64,000 nucleotides of DNA, taken from positions 310,001-374,000 of the forward strand of contig MOWL01000047.1 in NCBI GenBank assembly GCA_002110485.1, given 5' to 3'. The translations under genes were made by a program, and so were the position numbers. Below, in pieces: positions 1-10,281 of this stretch. Position 1 is the stretch's first letter; every line of letters begins with the position of its first letter. The notes under the pieces were generated by a model. The model saw nothing but the letters and a program-made list of their open reading frames with translations, had not been told where the DNA came from and did not search any database. This stretch comes from Emergomyces orientalis (lineage: Eukaryota > Ascomycota > Eurotiomycetes > Onygenales > Ajellomycetaceae).

Positions 1-875
1 TGAAAGCGTTCTCCCTCGGTAGGCTACTTGTGGCAAATGTTTTTTACATGGAGTTCTTCGTTTTGAGACGATTGGTACACCAATCAACCTGTTCCAGGAT
101 TTCCTACAGTGACACAGGTCCTGACAGCGCGTGTCAACCCCACCCATATCCACGACTGCCATCACGACTGGTTAGTCAAGGAGCTCTACCGTATGGGTTC
201 TGAAGGGTTTCTGACAGCTACAGAGATAGATGAGCTCAAAATTCAGACTGGAATGAATGGGTTGCATTTTTTTCTCCCCTCCCATTCGACCCTTTATTTG
301 TTGCTGAATTTCTATTTTTGTTAATTTTCGTATACATCTATAGTTTTTCGCGGATTTACGGCTCCATATGCTCACTCTTCGAAAAAGCCTGATACGTACC
401 TTCTTCCAGACGATAAACCTTTACCAACAGTAGTAGTAGAAACCGGCTGGTCAGAATCATGGCCCCGATTAAACGCAGACAAGGATCTCTGGCTCGTGGG
501 CGGAGGTGGGGCTGTTCAACTAGTATTACTTATCATATGGACGAAGATAACCGGCAACAGAATTCAAGGGTGAATTGCAAATTCATGGGAGGGATTCTGC
601 TGGCAACACTGCATTGCTTCAGGCCGAAGTAGGTAGCTGTTTCACACTTCGTTTCAGGGGGAGAAAAACAACAACTGACATTATATTATCAGCCTATTTT
701 CCCCGCGCCAGCAGCTGGTGGTCCGACTCAATCAGTTCCTATTACTAGAGGGCAGCTTTTTGGCACATACGTTTTTCCTAGTAGAGATCCGAATGATGTC
801 TATGAACTCTCTATCCCAAATCTACGCACAAAAGCGAATGGGGCAATTAGAGTAATGGGATTTGTTACAGCTTAG
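1..875 (+). pseudogene. Decayed PD-(D/E)XK / Uma2-like fungal hypothetical gene, 3' part
   Basis: Not a named gene. Three translated blocks in different frames resemble a widespread unnamed fungal family. One block runs from about 110 to 260 (contains HDCHHDWLVKELYRMGSEGF). The second is about 343-580 (contains PDTYLLPDD, then VVVETGWSESWPRLNADKDL). The third is about 690-875 (contains PIFPAPAAGG and ITRGQLFG) and ends at TAG 873-875. The spacing of PD, VVE and a downstream W-T-K is reminiscent of Uma2-like PD-(D/E)XK folds; that assignment is inference. The second block meets TGA at about 570-572, while the continuation (ELQIHGRDSAGNTALLQAE) lies one base out of phase, so one extra base sits in the GGG run. 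The first two blocks also do not join in phase with the visible GT and AG sites. The 5' end is outside the window. A sequencing error is possible, but the two breaks favour a pseudogene. Confidence 0.6.
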
Positions 876-3542
876 TCTCCTCATTCGTCTCTTCCTGGTA
901 TGCTGCCCCAAACATTAATAATTAGCTAAATTTCCGACGACTTTCAGGGACTCTTTTGTACTGACTGCCGTCAAGTTTGGGTTTATATTTTTATATGTTT
1001 ACATTCGACAAGGTGTACTCACGAGACTAACACCATCTCCCTGGTTCAAATGCACAGTTAGCAGGAGTGAAGATTTAAAAATGGTGGCTTCTAAAAGTTT
1101 TAAATATACTATAATAACAGCACCATTTGGCTGTACACCTCATGATTTTCATTGCTTTTATTTTTATTATTATTTTTTATTTTGAATGAAGAACCAGTTA
1201 TTGGAGGTTCTTAGAACAAGAAATTGCTCCAAAAATGAGCAGAGATGACACACGATATTAGCAGAAATTGCCAGTGATTATCGCAGAGCACCAACCCTTG
1301 GAGAACAAAAAGCAAAACTTCAAAAATTTATCAAACACTCACCACGACCAGTCCAATCAAATTAGACGTCATCCAGGGTCACTCCGTTCAAGAAGTAGTG
1401 CCCACGCTTCGTTCACCCCATCATCAGAAACAGGCGGTATGGAGGCAAGCCAGGGTGATCTTTGCCAGGATCGGAGCCGGAATGTCTCGTGAGGCAGACT
1501 CCACCAGGGGCCTTGTCGAATGAGAGGACACCCAAGAAGCCAAGTTGTTTTCTAGAAGGACGCTAGAAGGGGACAATGTTCACCACTTTTGCCGAACTAG
1601 CGGGATGCAGGCTAACTGGCGGTGACCAAGATAGGTGTGAACTCAGGAAATTATTGGGGGCACTCATCAGTTTGGCCCCACAATCAGATCACATCCGATG
1701 CACGGTTTCCTTGGCCCTTGCCTGGCGCCTGGGGCATCATCATCGTCATCGCCATTCCTCCCCAGTCCCCCAAAGTCCCATAAAACCCCCCTGTCCCTGC
1801 TGTCACCTGATAGATTGATTCCGCCAATCTCCGTGATGTTATTGGCCGCTTCGGCAGCAACGAAAATTGGCGATGAATCACTGCCGCCCATTGAATATCC
1901 CCAAAACCACCACATTTCACAAGTCGGATCCCGATGCCGAAAAGGATACATAGCTAATACAGTTCGACCGGGAATCCATGCCGTCCTAGCCCGATGACTC
2001 CTGACCGACATGCCGAGAAATAGCCTCAGGAAAACGCATCAATCCCAAGGAACTAACCAGCTAGCAACTTGGGCTTGGTTTTGGTATATCATGCGGGAAA
2101 CGGCTGGTATCATTTGAATTGCGGCCTAGCGTGTGAATAGGCTCATGCACACGTACCTCGTCATAACATTGGAAGCGACAGGCTCGATGTGGGTTGGACC
2201 TTGCATGCATTGGTGCCCAGATGTGGTCGAATTAGGCCCAGAATCATTGGCCATACTGGTCAATCTCACCTTCATTTCCTCCGTTGGTGGCATTCGGCCC
2301 AGATGGCCATTCCCCCCACCACCTATCAGTTTTCTTATCGCAAACATTTTCACCTATCGTCCACAAACAGGAATGACTTGGCTCAGCTTGAAAGTGAAAC
2401 AATCTCACCGAAAACATTTGTTTCGATTCGGCATGGCTCGGCCAAGTAATCTTTTGATTCGTTCAAATTAGCGGCGAAAATTTTGGTTGCAGGAGATGGC
2501 TCTGTCGGTGATGTCTAACTGGTTCAACGGAGCCCCATGTTTGCCAACGCATGGGGATTTTGGGATCAGTGGGAATCCAGGGAAGGGCGAAGACAGAAAA
2601 GGTAGGGCGAGACGGCGTGATCGAGCCGTCCCCCACCGCCTCCCTGCTTAGTGCACAAGTGTAATTATTTCCAACCCAAGTTGACGATCCCGAACAGAAC
2701 GAGCGACTGGCCGCATCATCCAAGCATTCAATCACTCTGCGCCCTAGAAAATAATAATGGAGCAGCGTCTGATCAATTATTATTTTTTACCGGAACCTGC
2801 ACAGGTGCTCCACTCAGTTCCATCACTGTCAAATCCGCATCCCCGCGGAAGGGACTAATCTGAAAGTAGACGAGACCAAACGATGTGATGTGACGATGCA
2901 GGCCAGCTCGGAAAGTGGGCTTGCACTTAAGGCCTCATGAACGATAAATACGTCGTTTCCTCCCACACATCTTCTGTTTTTTTTTTTCTCTTCTTTTTTC
3001 TTTTACCATTTCTTATGCTTTATTCCAGTATCATTCAGTCCCTCTTACTTAATATTATAAGACATTCTTCGTCCGTTGATCGAGACAACCAGCTCCATTC
3101 ATACATCAGAGTCAATAGAATTGACTCCGACGGTATCCCTATCCTCAGCACTATCAAACTGTCCTGTTATCGGGTCGTATATCACTGGTATCAGCATACT
3201 CAATAACCGACGCAGTGCGTCTTCGTCTCTCACTTGTTTCCTGATCTCCAGACCCAGTTCTGAGACTCTGCCCATCGAATTTATCTGTGGCCTCCCTTAT
3301 TGTTATAATACATCCTCCCTTGATACCCAGCGGAAGACCAGGATAGCTGTAGAATTGTTATCTTGATTTCTTACCACAGTGTATCGAGTAAACACAGCCT
3401 TCTTGACGAAGCTCAGCACTGATTCCGCAATTGAATTTGCGTTGGAATCAATCGATCAGCCAACAACACAGTCATTCAACAGGAGAAATCCAAATCGAAC
3501 GACAAAACCTCTTATCCATATTCGGTGTCCAGAAACATACGA
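876..3542. other. Gene-poor intergenic region
   Basis: No open reading frame here has recognisable domains or plausible exon structure. The short ORFs between 1268 and 2863 overlap each other on both strands and look like chance. The last 600 bases are pyrimidine-rich and probably form the promoter and leader of the gene that starts at 3543. Confidence 0.5.
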
Positions 3543-4139
3543 ATGTGGAAGAAAAAGCACGACAAACCTATCACAACTGCACGAACGGAGACAGAAATAA
3601 ACCCCCTAACTACTACTCCAAACCCCGAACCGCCCGTAACGAAAATGACTACCACTACCACCACAGCGACAACGCGCCGCTTCTTCCACCATCGCTCCAA
3701 ATCCCCCCTCCCGTCCCCAATCGATACCTCCAGCACCACCACCACCACCATAACCAACAATAGTAACACAACCTCCTCTTCCACCGACACCCCGCTCACC
3801 TACCTTCACTCTGGCCAACGCACAAACTCCCCTCCACCCTTTGTCACCAGCCCAACAACCGTCCAATCTCCAATCACCACCACTCCCACCGCCCCAACGC
3901 CATCCCGCGCCCTGCACAAGCGCCACTCGAACCCATACGGCCAAACCAAGCGCAAGGGTAGCAGTGGCAGCAGCCTTAGTGACAATAGGCGGCTGTCGGG
4001 AACCGTGAACCATTGCGGGCGCCATGCCAATGATTGGCTGTTTGGCGGATTTAGTGTGAGGGAGAGTGTGGGGAGGTTATGGAATGGGGGTAGTGAGGGG
4101 GAGGAAGAGGATGAGGCTGGGAGGGGGAGGAGTGGTTAA
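3543..4139 (+). CDS. Low-complexity fungal protein with conserved C-terminal block (198 aa)
   Basis: The function is unknown. The start is the ATG at 3543 (MWKKKHDK); the frame extends upstream only through a GTG. Residues 1-130 are dominated by Thr, Pro and Ser with several poly-Thr tracts, as in disordered proteins. The stretch from about residue 140 to 180 is complex sequence (CGRHANDWLFGGFSVRESV) and resembles, from memory, the conserved tail of small Eurotiomycete proteins. It is followed by an acidic Gly/Glu-rich end. A basic patch (SRALHKRHSNPYGQTKRK) could be a nuclear signal, though this is inference. No intron is needed, and no signal peptide or membrane segment is visible. The conserved tail argues against a chance ORF despite the repetitive N-terminus. 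Confidence 0.6.
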   Translation: MWKKKHDKPITTARTETEINPLTTTPNPEPPVTKMTTTTTTATTRRFFHHRSKSPLPSPIDTSSTTTTTITNNSNTTSSSTDTPLTYLHSGQRTNSPPPFVTSPTTVQSPITTTPTAPTPSRALHKRHSNPYGQTKRKGSSGSSLSDNRRLSGTVNHCGRHANDWLFGGFSVRESVGRLWNGGSEGEEEDEAGRGRSG

Positions 4140-5334
4140 ATGAATATGTTGGCCCGGCTTGCGCTTAATTTTTGATTTTTGATTTTTGATTTTTTTTGCT
4201 GTTTTACATTGAGGGAAGAGCCGGGGGGGAATTAGATGGAATTATAACCGGTTGAATGTTTTGGTGGCTTTTTTTATGTTTTTTTTGTTTGTTTGAGGGA
4301 TCAAGATATTGACAGTTGGCAGTTGATGCTGTCAAGGTTGAATTGAGGTTGGCGAAAGTGTGGGCGAGAAGTGGGCTTGGTTACGTTGGAAACCTGCTAT
4401 CGAGATCCAACTCAGGGCACACAACTCGTTGACGAGTTGGGTTATATGGTATGTTTTATTCCCCTACTCATCCTTCTAAGCCTATATGAATATGTTAAAA
4501 GCTAACTTGCCTTGTCTCTTAGTTCTATCACATGCCTAATAACGCACCTCAGCTCCTAGATATTCGAAAGCGTGTTTTGAACCACAACGGTCTTTACCAT
4601 CCAGCAACAGAATGCATTACGCCCCTTTCACATTCGCGTTTGTATTGTACATATGCCAGTTAACGAAATGATGAACCGAAATGACTTGAATGAATTGGCT
4701 TGGGGGGAGATACCTGTTGCACCGGAGTTGGAGTTGTTTGATTACTACTAGTTTTCAGTTGCCAGATTTTAATTTTTTTCTTCCTCGTGTCCATGATACC
4801 CACCTAATGCACATATATAAATCCATAGAAGTAACGGTGGAATATCAATTCTACTAAAACATTGACCTTTTACTGCCCCGTGATATATTATTAACTAATA
4901 CGTGACTTTTATGAAACAAATTTTATTTTTCATTCTTCAAAAGGGTTTTCATCCACGCAGTCAACATGAACCATGGCAAAAAATATATTATGACATTCCA
5001 GCTAATTAAATATGTACGTAGTCATACTAACTAAATTTCAATTTGAAGAAATTTTCTGTGCAAAAAGGAAGGGGTAATATGCGTGTAGATATGCTGGAGA
5101 GGAACAGGAAAAAAAGACAATAAACATAGGGACTAAAATTGAACAAAAGTGCAGAAGTACAGAAGTGGATACCACCCTGCGCCAGTAGGGGTCTCAAAAC
5201 TGAAACAAGAAATGGCGATATTAAAAACACATAAGAAAAGTAAAATATGTCAGAAATGGGGTTAAGCGTGTGCGCGGTCATAAGAAGGGGGGAATAAACA
5301 GCATTTAGCAAAGTTTGCAGCCCATCCTCCTCAC
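4140..5334. other. Intergenic region between convergent genes
   Basis: Holds the 3' untranslated ends of the low-complexity protein gene and of the annexin gene. It includes a short tandem TGATTTTTGATTTT run near 4170-4193. No gene was seen. The 103-codon minus-strand frame at 5027-5338 overlaps the annexin stop and has no recognisable content. Confidence 0.5.
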
Positions 5335-6858
5335 TCATTCTAAAATCGCCAGCAAAGCCGACTTATAATCGCCGCTGGTTTCTCCTTTAACTCTGTCCGA
5401 GAGATCCTTGTGGTATATGCCTCTATACACGGATTTGACATGAGCCATACGGGCCTTGTCCCAGTGAATTCGAACAAGCTTTTCAATGAGATACACATCC
5501 TTGGTACCCCAGCCTTTCATGGCGTTCTCAAGCCCCTCGACATCCCGCTTGATCGGGTCTACAGCACTCTGCAGTATCGCAAGAAGTGCTGCCTGCATGT
5601 GACCGGAAAATTTGCTCTCAATTGTTCTCTCGAGGACAGTTTTGTATTTCGCGTCGTACTGCTGTTTAATCGCACGCAGTTGAGCATTCGAATGTCGTGC
5701 GCATATTCCGCCGACGACAGCTCCATCTGAGATCAATCCACTCATGGCATGACGGAGGTCTCCTACGGCGCGATTAATGTCATCGGGCATAATGGGTTCA
5801 TTCTCTTCTGGCCGGGATGCACTCAGGATAATGTTGAACAGTGCCTTGATATCACCAGAGAGGTCGTCTCGGACATCAGCTTCGAGAGATCTCTTGCTGA
5901 ACTCAGCTGCGTATGCGGTTTTGATCGCACGAATATCAGCGTTGGATCGGCCGAGCAGAACGTCATTGAGCATGGCTTCATCTGTGCCCGCTCCCTTGAC
6001 AGCTTTCCTGAGTGCATAGATATCCTGCTTTAGGGGTCCGTGTACCAGTGCGACAAGGACAGTTTCGAAGTTGCCTGAAGTCTCAGAAATGATATCCTTT
6101 TTCAGATCACGCCCGATGCGCTTCGTGAATGTATCCTTTAACCTCTCAATGGCGAGGGGGTCCGCCTTGCAGAGAGTGTTAATGAGAACTTTCTGATTTG
6201 TGCCAAACCCTTTCATGGCTGCGCGCAGGGCGTCGGCTTCTAGAGCGAGATCGTTGGCGGCCATCTGGCCAGGAATGTAGCCTATCGATGGAGGAGCCCC
6301 CATCGTGGTTCCTGGAGCAGTATTTGGATGCAACGGAGGATTCTGGCCGGGGGGTGGTGCGACATATCCCGGGGCAACTGGTTGCTGTGCGTTATATCCC
6401 GCTGGTGGAGGTTGCGGTGGGTATCCATACGGCGGTTGTTGATATTGATATTGGCCATGTGGCTGTTGATATTGTTGGGGATACGGCTGAGGCGGATATT
6501 GGCCATATTGGGTTGGATACTGACCTTGTGGAGGGTATTGACCAGGCGGAAGATGTTGTTGGCCCTGTTGTGGCGGATATGGGCTCTGGGGAGGGTGTTG
6601 CCCGTATGGAGGGTATTGTCCATGCTGTGGAGGAGGGGCGCCATAAGTTGGAGCACCTTGAGGTGGGGGCACACCTTGGGGCGGAGCTCCCTGGGGAGGG
6701 AAGCCCTGCGGAGGAAGGGCGCCATATTGCTGGGGCGGATACTGTCCCTGTTGCGGAGGGGGAGGATGGCCATCTAACGACTAGTAAGCATATAATCGTG
6801 ACTTAACTCAATATGAATCTGAGGAGCACATACAGCCAGCTGCATTTGGATCAGCCAT
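5335..6858 (-). CDS. Annexin with long P/Q/G/Y-rich N-terminal tail (487 aa)
   Basis: Calcium-dependent phospholipid-binding protein of the annexin family, expected on the cytosolic face of membranes. Two exons fit: 6858-6834 encodes MADPNAAG plus one base, intron 6833-6774 begins GTATGT and ends TTAG, and exon 2 runs 6773-5335. The first ~180 residues are a repetitive tail of PPQGQYPP-like units, as in ALG-2-binding or prion-like tails. Four annexin repeats follow, starting at NDLALEADALRAAMKGFGTN. Type II calcium-binding GxGT loops are seen in repeats 1, 2 and 4 (KGFGT, KGAGT, KGWGT). The equivalent loop in repeat 3 is degenerate (SGLISDG), so calcium binding there is probably lost. Repeat 4 ends close to the C-terminus (KSALLAILE). 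The core has normal length and no interruption. Filamentous fungi carry several annexins (ANXC groups); the subgroup was not decided. Confidence 0.95.
6774..6833 (-). other. Annexin intron 1 (60 nt)
   Basis: Donor GTATGT and acceptor TTAG are read on the minus strand. Removing the intron joins MADPNAAG to YGHPPPPQQ in frame, which extends the repeat-rich tail to a proper ATG at 6858. Confidence 0.85.
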
Positions 6859-8381
6859 TTCTTCAAACCTCGCAGTACGTCAATAGTACCAAGTAAAGCG
6901 TGATATCTCAAATGGTCTTCTTATTAAAGGCAGAGGCGCAACAATAGCGAATGATGGATGCGCACGCCGACAGAAATAGTAGTTGGTAGTATTTATGTCT
7001 ATCACAGCAATCCCCTTCTCTGAGTGTGATAACGGTAACAGAAAGAGCAGCGATTCAACACCGAAGGAAGAATATGAGAGACGTAGCGAAGAAGAAGAAA
7101 AGAGAACAAGTTAGAAAAACAACCAGGTGTTGGTAGTGAGCGAAGTGGGTGGGATGTTTGCATTTAAATAAGTCGTGGGCTGGACTGATGGGGCTGATTT
7201 CCCCTGTCCCACAATATTCGAAGAACGGGCATTCATAAGATTCAGTAATAATAATAAAGTCGCAAATACCCGACTACGGAGCCCTTGTGGGCTGTGGTAC
7301 GGATCTCATCATCAACTAGTTTACCAAGTTATATCCGTGACATCACCATGGCCCTCTTCCAAGCATTGTGGTTAATTTTCAATTGTGGTGGGGTAAGGGG
7401 ATTGTTTTATGTGTTTTTCCGAAGGTATGAAGATATAAATCCCTGTCCAATTTGGAGTCGAAACAATGCATCAAAGTTATATCTAGCACAAGAACAACCC
7501 TCATACAGTCCCATGCCATTTGTGAGGCTCCCTCTCTGGCTTCTTCCTTGTATCGCCTGGCCGGTGGGTCGGTTTGTCCCCAGTGTTTTGTTAGCCTAGA
7601 ATTTTCACCAAGATATTGTGGCGGTGTTGACCGATTGCGGCGGTCGGGAATTTTCCTGGTGTCTTCTGTTTTCTGCTCGGCCATGTCATGATTGGTTATA
7701 TTATTATTGCGAATATCTCAGAATTTCCACAATAACGAATTATCCTTGTCGAAACAAGAAAACATTGTGGCTGGTGCCTAACCCTCTGGTCTGTCTGTTT
7801 GTGGCCACAGTGGACGTGAGACCCCAACCCCGGAGACAGTTTATTTCGTATGGTGATCAACATGGGCCCTGATGGGAAACGATGTCAACAGCTCATGGGC
7901 GTTTTCAGACTCAGCCCGAGCGAAATTCTATGGATTATCTCGAATCGTATTCCAACAATGAATCACCACAAACTTCCTAACCTTGCGCTTTCCATGAAGT
8001 AATGTCGTTGAGCCTTGGTTTGCATCCGATGTCTTTTAAAACAAGCTTAACTTTCTTTGACCTCCCCGATTCCCAATCCGATACAATGGATAATGTGCCC
8101 ACAGCCCCAAAAAGACAAATCTCAGAGTCGTGAAACATGGTAAGCCATAAACAAAGTGAACTAATAGTTAAATATACGCAATCAAGGGGACATCTAATAA
8201 AGAAAAACTCCCTCATCCCAACCGCTCCACCCACCGCGACATACAAACTAAAAAAAATCCAAAAAATATCCATCGGCTACAAAGGCGTGAACGAAATACA
8301 TCTGGTATCTCAAAACAAAAACAAACAAACCACAAAAGGAAGCAAAAATATCACCCCGTAGCTCCACTTTTTCGCATATCT
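6859..8381. other. Annexin upstream region and 3' flank of the EBP-like gene
   Basis: Contains the annexin promoter and leader (minus strand, upstream is to the right) and the 3' flank of the EBP-like gene. Overlapping ORFs of 66-104 codons lie on both strands and none shows domain content or splice-compatible partners. No repeats were recognised. Confidence 0.45.
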
Positions 8382-9173
8382 CTACAAATCCTTCTTAGAT
8401 GTCCCTTTCTTCCCAGTTTGCGCCGCACGAACAAACTGTCCCTTAACCTCCACCCACGCCTGCTTCAAAACCCAAATCGGCAAAAACACCCACAAAATGT
8501 TGAAAAAGACAAGATAAAGCCACAGGTATATCGGATCACTCGTGTCCAGGGCATGGCTTCCGGAAAGCCACTCAGGCGCAAACGTCATGAATCCACCATA
8601 CAATTCCGCGACGGCGAGTCCAATCGCCACAAACCACATTTTAAATCGGTATTTCGCTGCTTGCACCGCCGCATCCGACGACGACAACGAGGATGATGCG
8701 GAGGCAGAGGACGATTTATAAACAAGATAGCAAATATACGCCGCTGCCGGCCCGCCCAGTAGCACGGTCAGTAGCTCCAGAGAAACAACATTCAGATCCG
8801 CGCCTAGCCAGCGGCTATCCGCTTTACCATATTCCTGCCACAGGCGCGCAGCTGGGGTCGTGCCATACGCGGCTCCATACAGGCGCTGCGGCTGGTTGAG
8901 GAAGTGTGGGCCGGGGATGTTTTGTGCGGTACGGGCGGGGATGTTCGTGGAGACGAAGAAGCAGTTATATAAAAAGGAACCTTCGATTATAAGATGGGTG
9001 AGGGCATCATAGGCGTGCCAGAAGAAGAGGAAGCGGTCTGTTTTGGGGCGCTTGGAGGGGATGAGGATGATGGTGAGGAGGGAGGCGAGCGGGAGGAGGG
9101 AGAGCGCGGCGGCGAGGGAGAGCGCAGTTGGGAGATCCAGGACGAAGGCTGGCTTCTCAATTGTGGAGGGCAT
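8382..9173 (-). CDS. EBP/EXPERA-family sterol isomerase-like membrane protein (263 aa)
   Basis: Emopamil-binding-protein family. Animal and plant members catalyse the delta8-delta7 sterol isomerisation in the ER. Most fungi use ERG2 for this step, so the fungal EBP-like proteins may have another substrate. The ATG at 9173 (MPSTIEKP) was chosen because the frame upstream to 9494 lacks family resemblance. Membrane segments appear near residues 12-36, 50-70, 127-148, 178-200 and 217-245. Expected polar residues are present: His and Glu in FWHAYDALTHLIIEGSF, Glu in SLELLTVLLGGPAA, and Asn and Trp in FFNILWVFLPIW. A short Ser/Ala-rich loop (SSSASASSSLSSSD) sits on the side of the third segment. 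The C-terminus ends in a lysine-rich tail (GKKGTSKKDL) compatible with ER retention. Single exon. Confidence 0.85.
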   Translation of the reverse strand: MPSTIEKPAFVLDLPTALSLAAALSLLPLASLLTIILIPSKRPKTDRFLFFWHAYDALTHLIIEGSFLYNCFFVSTNIPARTAQNIPGPHFLNQPQRLYGAAYGTTPAARLWQEYGKADSRWLGADLNVVSLELLTVLLGGPAAAYICYLVYKSSSASASSSLSSSDAAVQAAKYRFKMWFVAIGLAVAELYGGFMTFAPEWLSGSHALDTSDPIYLWLYLVFFNILWVFLPIWVLKQAWVEVKGQFVRAAQTGKKGTSKKDL

Positions 9174-10281
9174 ATTTAATTGCGCGTGTGGAGCAGAAAA
9201 GTATGGAGGAGAGGAGCTCTTGATATGGGAATACCTAGGTAGGTACAGGGTGTAGGCGTAATATTTTATTGGGAGCCTTTTGGGCCAAGTTTGGAGAATG
9301 TATCTGCAATTGGCACAGTGGGGTGAAAGTGACAGACCTGACGACGATAGGATGCCAGCACTCGTTATAATGTAGTGTTCACTACCGGAGCCCGTCGCGT
9401 TGTCCTGTGAGAGTGTGGGAGACGTAAACAAGGGCAGAGACGGGGAAAATAAATAGGGGGAAATATTAGCAGGGCTGGAAATATTATATATCACGTGACA
9501 TAGAGATCGACGTTTGCCTACCTAGTTATCACACCCTCCTCTTAAGCCGATTGGTTAAAATTTCACACAGTTGTAAGCCTGGATTCGCAAGGTCTTAACA
9601 ATGCCGAAATGGAGCGCAGGTTCCAATTGAACCTGACACTGATCAGTGTGAGTTAATAAAATTAAAATAAACAAGCCTGGCCAGAGCAGCGGAGCCTATA
9701 ATAAAGGAGCATCGCTGCTGGCATCTACACAGGCATTCCATCCACTATCCACTATTCTCAACCTCTCCTCCTCTCAGATTTCACTGTAATTAATAGAGAT
9801 CCAATCTGGGAGGGTGTATTAGACCGTCAAGCCGCGGTGTTAACTTAGACCCTTGGTCACTAAGGGCATGGTTAAAATTTCACGTTCTTGCCTTGAATTC
9901 GACTGGGATATTCAGACACAACGTTGGCATCATGAACACCTTGACACTCTGCACGGCTCGGTAATCTCTGTATGTGAGTTAATAACTTTGTTGAAATTTA
10001 TCTGAAAGGCATCTGTCTTAGTGGAATTCTTCATATTATTATGTGCATACAGCACAAAATGCATCACTAATCATTTTAATCATGGGCGGCTCATCAGTCG
10101 CAGAAAACGGCAATTATATACAGCGAATCTACCATGATCGCATAAACATCGTAATTATTGAATATAAAAAATTTAAGAAATCCGCAAAGTATCGTGCCTC
10201 ATTTGATTATTTAAAGACCAATGTCCCGTAACATACCATTTCCATGTTCATTTCATTCGCACTAACAATTCCTCCAGCAGA
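9174..10281. other. Intergenic region between two minus-strand genes
   Basis: Promoter side of the EBP-like gene and 3' flank of the RING-SH3 gene. Contains the palindrome TACCTAGGTA at 9232-9241, extended to TACCTAGGTAGGTA. No gene was seen; the 62-codon ORF at 10043 has no supporting features. Confidence 0.45.
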
